Shown here: positions 16,537 through 24,143 of the stretch, in pieces
Layout of the letters: each line of letters opens with the position of its first letter
Numbering within the stretch: position 1 is the first letter of the stretch
Assembly: GCF_000763905.1 (NCBI RefSeq)
Contig: NZ_JRKN01000002.1
Span: 124,001-188,000 of the forward strand
Direction of reading: 5' to 3'
DNA: 64,000 bases
From: Paracoccus halophilus
GTDB lineage: Bacteria; Pseudomonadota; Alphaproteobacteria; Rhodobacterales; Rhodobacteraceae
Made by a program: the position numbers and the translations under genes
The notes under the pieces: generated by a model
The model's input: the letters and a program-made list of their open reading frames with translations, nothing else
Told to the model about the DNA's origin: nothing
Databases searched by the model: none

Positions 16537-19500
16537 CAGCGCCCGTCCAGCAGGCGCAGTTCATGGGTGCGGCCGTCCTTGACATAGGTCAGCCGGCCGT
16601 CGCCGATCGAATTGATCTTGCCGCCGTCGATCCGGTCGCCCAGCCGGACGGTCACGATCCTGCCGTTGCGCAGCCGGATAAGCGCACGGCTGGCCTTGCC
16701 TGCGCCGATGATCCCGATGACCGTGGTACGCCCCAGATTCATCGCGCGCTTTTCGGTGGCCGAGGAAGCGACCGAGGCCGCAGTCTCGCCGCCGGGCGAC
16801 ACCTCGCCGGCGATCTCGGGTTCGTTATCGACCTCGGGCGGCTTGTATTGCTGGCTCCGGGCGCGCGCGGCCTGTTCCTCGGCCGCGGCCTGGGCACGGG
16901 CGCGGGCCTCGGCCTGGGCCCGGGCCTGCGCCTCGGCGGCGGCGTCGGCGGCGGCGCGGGCGCGGATCCGGGCCTCGGCCTGGGCCTGCAATTGTTCGTC
17001 GAGCCGGCGCCGCGCGGCCAGTTCGGCCTCGGCCGGGCTGGGCTGGGCCGAAGCCTCGGGGGTCGCATCGGGGCCGGACGCGCTGCGCCGGGGCGGCAGC
17101 GGCGACGAGGTCAGGGCCGAGAGCTGCACCCCGCCAGCCGACGCGGCCGAGGCATCCACCGCGGCCGAGACCGCCGCATCGACCGCCTTCTGCGAAGGCC
17201 CGGCCGATGACGCGGCGGGGCGCGATCGCGGGCGCGCCGAGCCAAGCAAAAGCCCGCCCGAATCATGGGCGGGCGCGGCTGCGGCACCAATGGGTTGCGG
17301 CTTGTCCGGTGGCGAGGTCGTCGCCGATCTGAGCGCGGCCTCGATGGCCGAGGAACTGACCGCATCGCTGGCGGTCGCGGGTCCGGCCCCCGGAGGTTTC
17401 GGGGCCGGTCGCGCCTGTGCAAGCATGTGTCCCGGCGCCGGCTGATCGCTCCAGGCCGTGCGCAGCCCGGCGCGGTCCATATCGCGGATAAGCTGGCGCA
17501 GCTGCGCCTCTTCGTCGGTGTTCAGCGGCTCTGGCTGCTCCTCGATCAGTTCGGGCGCCGAGCCTTCGGGACGCAGGGGCGGGCGGGCCGAGCCGCGCAG
17601 CGAAATCGCGCTGCCGCCGGTCACCGGCGCGGCCTGAACACGGGCGTCCGGCACCGGCGCGGCGGGCGCCGCGGGGGCGGAAACCACCGGCGCCGCAAGC
17701 GGACGCCGCGCCGGCGGCCGGGCGCTGGCGGCGGGCTGAACGCTGCGCTGCGCGGCCTCATAGGGCAGCGGATCCGATGGCACCCGGGGCGCGGCATCGG
17801 CGCTTGGCCGCGAGGTCTGCGGCGTGGTCCGGCGCGGCGCGAGTTGCGGCCGGGCGGAACTGGTCAGCCGCACGGCAGCGGGCGCGGCCACCGGCCCGGT
17901 CGCCTCGATCGCGGCGCGCAGGGCGCGCTCGACCGCCTGCTGTTGCGTTCCCTGCGCGTCGGTTGGCGGCTGGGCAGCCGCGGTCTCGCGCCCGTCGGAA
18001 GCCTCCGGTGCGACGGTCCGCGCGGCAACCCCACTCGCGGCGGCCTGTTCCGCGGCGGAAGGCGGCACCACCGCCGCGGCGACGGCGGCAGCCGCAACGA
18101 TCACGCGACGGCGCTGCTCGACTGTCAATTGCGCAAAGGAAACCGGCTGCTCTGCCGCTGGCGTCGCATCCCCGGCAACCGGCGCACCGGCCGACCCGGA
18201 GACCGCCGCATCGTCGGACCCCGCGTCGTCGTTCGGCGCGGCCTGTGCCGGAACATTGGCGGCTGCCTGCTCGGCGGAAGGCTGCGCGACGGCAGGCTGC
18301 GCGGCGGCCGTTTCGGGCGGGGCTTCCGGCACCGCATCCGGCACGGTTTCGACCATTCCGGCGCTCTGCGCGGGCGGGCTTTCGGCAGCGTCCCGAGGCA
18401 GGGCGGCGGTCGGGGTCGACTCGGCCGGCGCGGCACCCTCTTGCGCAAGCCGGGGTTCGGGAACGACAAAGGCCCAGATCAGGATCAGCCCGACAACCAG
18501 CCCGCCCAGCATGGCGATCAGCCCCAGCAGGCCGCCACGATCGCCGGGGCGGCGCGCCTGAGCGGGGGCGGCGCCCACCTGGCGCGCAGCGCGCGCGCCG
18601 GCGGCCCGCTCATGCAGAGCTTGGGCGCGCGGATCGAGCCCCTTGCCGCGTGGCGTCGGGGCTTTGGGTTCGGCCCCGGTCGCGGGGCGGGGCGCGCCGT
18701 GGCGCACCACGGGCGGCGCCTTGGCCGCGGGGGGCAAAGGCGCGGCAACCGCCGCTTCGTCATCAGCCGTGCCGGCTTCGACTGCCTCGGTGGCGGCCGG
18801 GATGGCCCCGGAGACGCCTGTCACGGCGGCGACCTGCCCGGCGTCCGGGTCTGCGGGCACGACAGGCGCGGCTGCCTGCGGTTCAGGGGCCGGGGCGGCT
18901 GCGGCGTTTTCGTCCGGCGGGGCGCCGGTCGCGGGATCCCCGGCGGCGGGGGCCTCGGCCGTGTCCGATTCCTCTGCTCCGGTTTCTGCGCCGGTACCGG
19001 CAGGCGCAGCCTCGGGCGCCTGTGCCGCAGCCTCGTCATCGGCCGCCGCATCCGCCTTGGTGCTGACAGCCGGGTCGGCCACCGCAGCGGCCGGTTGCGA
19101 CGATGGCGCGGCGGTTTCATCGACGGCAGGCGCGGCGGCAGTGTTTTCGCCCGGCGCCTCGCCGTCGGCATCCAGATCGGCATCCAGATCCAGGTCGAGC
19201 ACGCCCTGCCCTGCCACGTCCAGGCCAAGGTCCTCATCCGTATCCGCATCCGCCTCATTCGCGATCGCCAGATCGGGCGAGGTCACGCTGACCTGCGCGG
19301 GATCGACGGCCGGGCGGGCGGCAGGGGCCGGCTCCAGCGCGAATACCGGCTCTCCGGGATAGGTCCCGCCCTCGGGCGCGGCGCAATAGCGCTGCCCCTC
19401 GAAACCGTATTGCGCGGCGAAATCGCGCGCCTCGCGCAATGTCTGGCGCGCGACGGCGGCGACATGCAGGCTGTCGCCCTCGCCCTCCCAGTCAAAGGCC

Positions 19501-19841
19501 AGATCCTCGATGGGATAGGGCGTCAGCCCGTCCAGCGCACGCGTCACCGCATCGCGGCGATCGGCGCCGGGGGCCACGGTAAGCGTCGTGAACAAAATCT
19601 GGTCGTCGGGAATGATCAGTGTCACCGGCAGGGCGGCATCATCACCGCCGCCCCGCGCCATCCGGCGCAGGCGCATCAGATCGCCGCGAAAATCCGCCGC
19701 CTCGAATTCGACCGAACCCAGATGCCGCCAGGCGGGGCGCGCCGGCTTGCTCTGGTCTTCGGCGGCTTTTTCGCGCTGCTGAAGGTGCACGGAATCCGCG
19801 CTGAAGGAAAGTGAGTATTCGGTTACGGACTCAAGCGACAT
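16536..19841 (-). CDS. Large Ala/Pro-rich protein with GspL/PilM-like N-terminus and PilP/GspC-like C-terminus
   Basis: A 1101-residue protein with four visible parts. Residues about 1-170 resemble the first actin-like lobe of GspL/PilM: LPVTLIIPDDQILFTTLTV, then DAVTRALDGLTPYPIEDLAF, which parallels the LPPERVLLRTLTLP and LDRLTPFPAEQV pattern of that family. Residues about 170-430 and 460-930 are low-complexity Ala/Pro/Glu. One strong membrane span (GLIAMLGGLVVGLILIWAFV) lies near 434-457. Residues about 934-997 form an Ala/Arg/Glu coiled coil. The last 70 (TTVIGIIGAGKASRALIRLR to the end, with VRLGDRIDGGKINSIGDGRL) look like the PilP/GspC homology domain. The likely topology is cytoplasm-membrane-periplasm. 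No other secretion or pilus genes are near. It overlaps the Kef gene by ATGA. Homologues may be labelled translation initiation factor because of the Ala/Pro bias; I see no IF-2 GTPase domain. Confidence 0.75.
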   Translation of the reverse strand: MSLESVTEYSLSFSADSVHLQQREKAAEDQSKPARPAWRHLGSVEFEAADFRGDLMRLRRMARGGGDDAALPVTLIIPDDQILFTTLTVAPGADRRDAVTRALDGLTPYPIEDLAFDWEGEGDSLHVAAVARQTLREARDFAAQYGFEGQRYCAAPEGGTYPGEPVFALEPAPAARPAVDPAQVSVTSPDLAIANEADADTDEDLGLDVAGQGVLDLDLDADLDADGEAPGENTAAAPAVDETAAPSSQPAAAVADPAVSTKADAAADDEAAAQAPEAAPAGTGAETGAEESDTAEAPAAGDPATGAPPDENAAAAPAPEPQAAAPVVPADPDAGQVAAVTGVSGAIPAATEAVEAGTADDEAAVAAPLPPAAKAPPVVRHGAPRPATGAEPKAPTPRGKGLDPRAQALHERAAGARAARQVGAAPAQARRPGDRGGLLGLIAMLGGLVVGLILIWAFVVPEPRLAQEGAAPAESTPTAALPRDAAESPPAQSAGMVETVPDAVPEAPPETAAAQPAVAQPSAEQAAANVPAQAAPNDDAGSDDAAVSGSAGAPVAGDATPAAEQPVSFAQLTVEQRRRVIVAAAAVAAAVVPPSAAEQAAASGVAARTVAPEASDGRETAAAQPPTDAQGTQQQAVERALRAAIEATGPVAAPAAVRLTSSARPQLAPRRTTPQTSRPSADAAPRVPSDPLPYEAAQRSVQPAASARPPARRPLAAPVVSAPAAPAAPVPDARVQAAPVTGGSAISLRGSARPPLRPEGSAPELIEEQPEPLNTDEEAQLRQLIRDMDRAGLRTAWSDQPAPGHMLAQARPAPKPPGAGPATASDAVSSSAIEAALRSATTSPPDKPQPIGAAAAPAHDSGGLLLGSARPRSRPAASSAGPSQKAVDAAVSAAVDASAASAGGVQLSALTSSPLPPRRSASGPDATPEASAQPSPAEAELAARRRLDEQLQAQAEARIRARAAADAAAEAQARAQAEARARAQAAAEEQAARARSQQYKPPEVDNEPEIAGEVSPGGETAASVASSATEKRAMNLGRTTVIGIIGAGKASRALIRLRNGRIVTVRLGDRIDGGKINSIGDGRLTYVKDGRTHELRLLDGR

Positions 19842-19880
19842 CTATAGGCTTTGCCTTGCAGTTCCGGGCGCCGCGGCGCG

Positions 19881-19903
19881 TCGTCATTATTGGATAATGA
19901 CGA
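19881..19903. promoter_or_regulatory. Perfect 23-bp palindrome in divergent promoter region
   Basis: Arms TCGTCATTAT and ATAATGACGA (10 bp, perfect complement) around TGG. It lies 39 bp upstream of the 1101-aa gene and 136 bp upstream of the SIMPL-domain gene. It is AT-rich in GC-rich surroundings and has no T-run, so an operator for a dimeric regulator is more likely than a terminator. I cannot match it to a named regulator. Confidence 0.6.
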
Positions 19904-20039
19904 GTAACCCAGATCGCGATCCGTGAAAAGCAAAACACCATATTGTGAGGCATCCCGGGGCGGCATTCACACGTTATAGCGGCTAGACCGAGGTCGAGCG
20001 GGCAATAACCCGCCGCACGATACAGGAGAAAACGACCCG

Positions 20040-20873
20040 ATGCAGCAATTCCGCCCATTTCTGACCGCCGCCGCGCTGATCGCGCTTGGCGCGGCGCCGC
20101 TGGCCGCGCAGACCGAATCCCCCGCGCCCGATTCCCCGACCCCCGCCAGACAGGAACAACGCGCCATGAAAGCCCATGATTTCGCGCGGCTGACGGTCAA
20201 CGGGCTGGGCGAGGCCTCGGCACAGCCCGACATGGCGACGATCACCGTGGGCGTCAGCACCCGGGCCGCGACCGCCGCCGAGGCGATGTCGCAAAATGCC
20301 GAGCAGCAGAATGCGGTGATCGAGGTGCTGAAGGCCGAAGGCATCGAGGCGCGCGACATCCGGACCACGAGCCTCGATCTGTCGCCGGTCCTGGATTATT
20401 CGCAGGATGGCCAGCCGCCGAAACTGACCGGCTACAATGCCCGCAACAATGTCACCGTCAGGCTGCGCGACCTGCCGAAGCTGGGCGCGCTCCTGGACAG
20501 CCTGGTCACCTCGGGCGCCAATGAGATCGGCGGCATCGCCTTCTCGCGCGAGGACATGACCGAGGCCGAGGACCGGGCCCGCGCCGCCGCGGTCGCGAAT
20601 GCCCGTCACCGGGCCGAGATCATGGCCGAGGCCGCCGGGATGAAGCTTGGCCCGCTGCTGCGGCTGAGCGACGCGCAGCTCAGCGAGCCGAGGCCGGTCG
20701 CGCCGATGTTCGCCCGCGCCCAGGCCAGCGCGCCGGCCGCCACCCCGGTCGAGGCGGGCGAGCTGACGGTCAGCGCGCATGCCACCGCCATTTTCGCCAT
20801 GCGGCCGCTCGACGCGCCGCAGGATGGAATGCCGCCCGCGACGCCCGGGCAGGGCGACGGCGCCTCGGACTGA
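20040..20873 (+). CDS. SIMPL-domain (DUF541) periplasmic protein
   Basis: A 277-residue exported protein. Residues 1-23 form a Sec signal peptide ending at LAAQ. The mature domain starts LTVNGLGEASAQPDMATI, followed by VGVSTRAATAAEAMSQNAEQ, IEARDIRTTSLDLSPVLDY and NARHRAEIMAEAAGMKLG, the standard course of the SIMPL/DUF541 fold (BP26/OMP28-like). Members lie in the periplasm or outer membrane and have been linked to oxidative-stress and envelope phenotypes; a biochemical role is not established. The ATG follows CAGGAGAA. It is divergent from the 1101-aa gene and followed by a strong hairpin. Confidence 0.9.
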   Translation: MQQFRPFLTAAALIALGAAPLAAQTESPAPDSPTPARQEQRAMKAHDFARLTVNGLGEASAQPDMATITVGVSTRAATAAEAMSQNAEQQNAVIEVLKAEGIEARDIRTTSLDLSPVLDYSQDGQPPKLTGYNARNNVTVRLRDLPKLGALLDSLVTSGANEIGGIAFSREDMTEAEDRARAAAVANARHRAEIMAEAAGMKLGPLLRLSDAQLSEPRPVAPMFARAQASAPAATPVEAGELTVSAHATAIFAMRPLDAPQDGMPPATPGQGDGASD

Positions 20874-20902
20874 CCGGCGCAAGGGAAACAAGCGAATGAC
20901 AA

Positions 20903-20930
20903 GGGCGGCGCGGGGTTTTCCGCGCCGCCC
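20903..20930. terminator. Strong hairpin between convergent genes
   Basis: Perfect 11-bp GC stem (GGGCGGCGCGG and its complement) with the loop GGTTTT, between the SIMPL gene and the leftward metY. Probably a bidirectional terminator, although the trailing T-run is weak. Confidence 0.65.
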
Positions 20931-20952
20931 TCGATCATATCCCCGGCCGGGA

Positions 20953-22239
20953 TCAGGCCGTGGCGGCGCTCAGCGCCTGATCCAGATCGGCGATCAGATC
21001 GGCGACATCCTCGATGCCCACGGACAGCCGCACCACGTCCGGCCCGGCGCCGGCGGCGATCTTTTGCTCGTCGCTCAGCTGGCTGTGGGTGGTCGAGGCC
21101 GAATGGATGACCAGCGAGCGGGCATCGCCCAGATTGGCGACATGGCTGAACAGCTTGAGGCTGTCGACAAGCTTCACCGCCGCGTCATAGCCCCCCTTGA
21201 CCGAGAACGAGAACAGCGCCCCCGCCCCCTTGGGATAGACCCGCTTCGCCGTCGCATTCCAGGGCGAGGAGGCTAGCCCGGAATAGGTGACTTTGGTCAC
21301 GCGCGAATCCTGCTCCAGCCATTCCGCCACCTTCTGCGCGTTCTCGACATGGCGCTGCATGCGCAGGCCCAGCGTCTCGATCCCCATCAGCGTGTAATGG
21401 GCGCCCTGCGGGTTCATGGTCATGCCCAGATCGCGCAGGCCGATGGCGATGCCGTGAAAGGTAAAGGCCAGCGCGCCGAAGGTTTCGTGGAACTTCAACC
21501 CGTGATAGGCGGGTTCGGGCTGCGACAGGCCGGGGAACTTGTCCGAGGCCGACCAGTCGAACCTGCCGCTGTCGACGACGGCGCCGCCCGTCACCGTGCC
21601 GTTGCCGGTCATGAACTTGGTCAGGCTGTGCACGACCAGCGTCGCGCCCATCTCGATCGGCCGGCACAGATAGGGGGTGGCCAGCGTATTGTCGACAATC
21701 AGCGGCAGCCCGGCCGCCTCGGCGATTTTCGCGATTGCCGGGATATCGGTGACATAGCCGCCTGGATTGCTGATCGATTCGCAGAAAATCGCGCGGGTGT
21801 CGTCGTCGATCGCCGCCCTCACCGCGTCCGGATCGTCCAGATCGACGAATTTGCACGACCAGCCGAAGCGCCGGATCGTATGGCTGAACTGGGTGATGGT
21901 GCCGCCATAGAGCCGGTTTGAGGCGACGACGTTCCTACCCGGCCCCATCAGCGGAAACAGCGCCATGATCTGCGCCGCATGGCCCGAGGAACAGCAGACC
22001 GCGCCGGCGCCGCCCTCCATCGCGGCCACGCGGGCCTGCAAGGCGGCGACGGTCGGATTGGTCAGGCGGGAATAGATATAGCCGACCTCTTGCAGGCCGA
22101 AAAGCCGGGCGGCATGTCCGGCATCCTGAAAGGCATAGGCCGTGGTCTGATAGATCGGCACCTGGCGCGCGCCAGTCGCGGGATCGGGCGCCGTCCCGGC
22201 ATGAATGGCATTGGTATCGAAACCCCAGTTCTCGGACAT
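20953..22239 (-). CDS. metY: O-acetylhomoserine aminocarboxypropyltransferase (sulfhydrylase)
   Basis: A 428-residue PLP enzyme of the Cys/Met metabolism family. It joins O-acetylhomoserine with sulfide (or methanethiol) to make homocysteine (or methionine) in the cytoplasm. The start MSENWGFDTNAIHAGTAPDPATGARQ, the AAMEGGAGAVCCSSGHAA segment, and the PLP lysine in VHSLTKFMTGNG are diagnostic, and the length is typical of MetY rather than the shorter MetB/MetC. It stands about 100 bp downstream of iolB on the same strand with no terminator seen between them, so some read-through from the inositol operon is possible. Confidence 0.94.
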   Translation of the reverse strand: MSENWGFDTNAIHAGTAPDPATGARQVPIYQTTAYAFQDAGHAARLFGLQEVGYIYSRLTNPTVAALQARVAAMEGGAGAVCCSSGHAAQIMALFPLMGPGRNVVASNRLYGGTITQFSHTIRRFGWSCKFVDLDDPDAVRAAIDDDTRAIFCESISNPGGYVTDIPAIAKIAEAAGLPLIVDNTLATPYLCRPIEMGATLVVHSLTKFMTGNGTVTGGAVVDSGRFDWSASDKFPGLSQPEPAYHGLKFHETFGALAFTFHGIAIGLRDLGMTMNPQGAHYTLMGIETLGLRMQRHVENAQKVAEWLEQDSRVTKVTYSGLASSPWNATAKRVYPKGAGALFSFSVKGGYDAAVKLVDSLKLFSHVANLGDARSLVIHSASTTHSQLSDEQKIAAGAGPDVVRLSVGIEDVADLIADLDQALSAATA

Positions 22240-22343
22240 GGTCGTGACTCCCGCTTTTGTTCGGCACAGACACTACGCCCAAGCCATGGCAAAAGAAAAC
22301 CGCGATTCCATCCCGCTGGCCGATGCCGGGCGTGCAGGCTCTC

Positions 22344-23153
22344 CTACCCCTTATCCCTTTCGATGATCCACTCGACTTCCGGGGCGGGGACGAAGCGCCA
22401 GTTTCTTCGGGGTCCGGCCATGACGTTGAGGTAATACATCTCGAATCCGTAGGGCGCGCCACAGGGGTGGTGGCCGCGGGGGACCAGGACGACGTCGCCG
22501 TCCCTGACCGCCATCACCTCGTCGAGGCTGCCATCGTCGGTATAGACCCGCTGGATGCCGAAGCCGTTCTCGGGGTTCAGCCGGTGGTAATAGGTTTCCT
22601 CCAGATAGGTGATGCGGGGGAAATCGTCCTCGTCATGGCGGTGGCTGGGATAGGAGGACCAGTGACCCGCCGGCGTGAACACCTCGGTCACCAGCAGGCT
22701 GTCGGCATAATCCTGATCCTCCATGGCGATATTGTTGATATGGCGGGTATTGGTGCCCTTCCCCCGCTCGGTCAGGGTGATCCCGTCCGGCCCGATCCGG
22801 CGCGCCTGATGGCCACCCTTTCCCGGCGCCGAACAGACGGCGATGACGCAATCCGTGGTCGCCTCGGCCTGCCAGTCCTGACCGTTCGGGAGGTAGAGGC
22901 AATGCGGCGGGGTCTTCTCGAAGACATCCATTCGGTCCCCAAGCTCGCCCCAATCCTGCCCGGCAGTGTGGAGGCGTGCCTTGCCCTCGACCATGACCAG
23001 AATGACCTCGTTGCCGCCGGTCGCTCCGGCCGCCCGGTCGCCCGCGCGCAGGTGGTGCAGCGAGAAACCGACATGGCGCCAGCCGGCATCCTGCGGGGTG
23101 ATGCGGTGCACCTCGCCACGGGTGCCAAAGGGTTTGCGTAAAAGCCCGCTCAT
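22344..23153 (-). CDS. iolB: 5-deoxy-glucuronate isomerase
   Basis: A 269-residue bicupin enzyme that converts 5-deoxy-D-glucuronate to 2-deoxy-5-keto-D-gluconate in inositol breakdown. Family marks include the VFTPAGHWSSYPSHRHDE metal-binding cupin motif, EETYYHRLNPENGFGIQRVY and the GDVVLVPRGHHPC strand. The ATG at 23153 is preceded by GAGGCAGG. It is the last gene of the inositol operon and follows iolE after a 72-bp spacer containing a hairpin and a GGATATT-type repeat. Confidence 0.96.
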   Translation of the reverse strand: MSGLLRKPFGTRGEVHRITPQDAGWRHVGFSLHHLRAGDRAAGATGGNEVILVMVEGKARLHTAGQDWGELGDRMDVFEKTPPHCLYLPNGQDWQAEATTDCVIAVCSAPGKGGHQARRIGPDGITLTERGKGTNTRHINNIAMEDQDYADSLLVTEVFTPAGHWSSYPSHRHDEDDFPRITYLEETYYHRLNPENGFGIQRVYTDDGSLDEVMAVRDGDVVLVPRGHHPCGAPYGFEMYYLNVMAGPRRNWRFVPAPEVEWIIERDKG

Positions 23154-23162
23154 GATCCTGCC

Positions 23163-23214
23163 TCATTTGCCATGTCGAATATCCTCGGATGGTGCGGGGG
23201 CAGACAGCCCCCGC
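23163..23214 (-). repeat. Rhodobacteraceae-type GGATATT intergenic repeat, copy in iolE-iolB spacer
   Basis: Read on the minus strand, an 8-bp GC hairpin (GCGGGGGC-TGTCT-GCCCCCGC) is followed by CCGAGGATATTCGACATGGC and AAATGA. The order GC hairpin, CC-rich GGATATTT-like core, then ATGA matches a dispersed element common in Rhodobacter/Paracoccus intergenic DNA (known to me, not searched) and the second copy at 26007-26062. Confidence 0.5.
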
Positions 23215-23225
23215 CATGGTCGCCC

Positions 23226-24134
23226 TCAGGCGGCGGCCCTGTCCAGCCCGGCCTCGGCCGCCGCCGCCTTCAGCGCCGCCAGCCCCATGGACTGGTATGC
23301 CAGCGGGTTCCTGACCGCCGGATCCTGCTCGGCCTCGATCACCAGCCAGCCATCGTAACCCGCCTGCGCCAGGATGCGCAGCAGGGGCACAAAATCGATC
23401 GCCCCCTCGGGATCGCCCGGCACGGTGAAGGCCCCGGCCAGAACGCCCTGCAGGAAGGACATCCCCTCGGCCCGCACCCTTTCGGTCACCGGGCGGCGGA
23501 TGTTCTTGGCGTGGAAATGCGCGACGCGGGGCGCGTGACGCGTCAGCACCGCCGCCGGATCGCCGCCACCGAATGCGCAATGCCCGGCATCGAAGAGCAG
23601 ATGCGTGGCCGGCCCGGTCGCCGCCATGAAGGCGTCGATCTCCTCGGGGCTCTCGACCACCGTGCCCATATGGTGGTGATAGGCCAGCGTGATGCCCTGG
23701 CTGGCCAGATAGGCCGCGAATTCCTCCATCTTCGCGCCGAATTCCGCCATCTGGTCCGCGCTCAGCCGGGGCCGGTCGTTCACCGCCACATCCGGGCGGC
23801 CATGCACGGTGTTCGAGCATTCGCAGGCTATGCAGACCCGGCAGCCATTGGCCTTCAGCTTTGCCAGATGGCCCTGCACGGCGGCGATCTCGTCCGCGAC
23901 CGAACGGGTCAGCAGTTCCGTCGAATACCAGCCCGAGATGAAGCGCAGCCCGTATGCGCCCAGCAGCGCCTTCAGCGCCTCGGGGTCCTCGGGCCAGCGA
24001 TGGCCGTTCTCGATCCCGTCAAAGCCGATCTCGCGGCCCGCCTCGCGCAGGATCTGCTCGGTCGGGATATGCGCGCCGATCGACTGGTCGTCGTCATTGG
24101 CCCAGGCGATGGGGTTGGTGCCGTAAAGGATCAT
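23226..24134 (-). CDS. iolE: myo-inosose-2 dehydratase
   Basis: A 302-residue TIM-barrel enzyme that dehydrates 2-keto-myo-inositol to a trihydroxycyclohexanedione. The start MILYGTNPIAWANDDDQSIG is the classic IolE N-terminus (GTNPIAWSNDD pattern). Barrel metal ligands are visible in AYHHHMGTVVES, LLFDAGHCAFGGGD, RVAHFHAKNI and LVIEAEQDP. It lies 9 bp after iolD and 72 bp before iolB in the inositol operon. Confidence 0.96.
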   Translation of the reverse strand: MILYGTNPIAWANDDDQSIGAHIPTEQILREAGREIGFDGIENGHRWPEDPEALKALLGAYGLRFISGWYSTELLTRSVADEIAAVQGHLAKLKANGCRVCIACECSNTVHGRPDVAVNDRPRLSADQMAEFGAKMEEFAAYLASQGITLAYHHHMGTVVESPEEIDAFMAATGPATHLLFDAGHCAFGGGDPAAVLTRHAPRVAHFHAKNIRRPVTERVRAEGMSFLQGVLAGAFTVPGDPEGAIDFVPLLRILAQAGYDGWLVIEAEQDPAVRNPLAYQSMGLAALKAAAAEAGLDRAAA

Positions 24135-24143
24135 GGGTCAGCC

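Noticed and set aside
17265..19814. 849-codon plus-strand frame opposite the 1101-aa gene
   Set aside because: Gly/Arg-rich shadow of an Ala/Pro-rich coding region; no motif, and the minus-strand frame has recognisable end domains and an ATGA coupling.
22240..22343. SAM-II riboswitch before metY
   Set aside because: Alphaproteobacterial met genes often have one, but the conserved SAM-II pseudoknot sequence is not present in this 104-bp leader.
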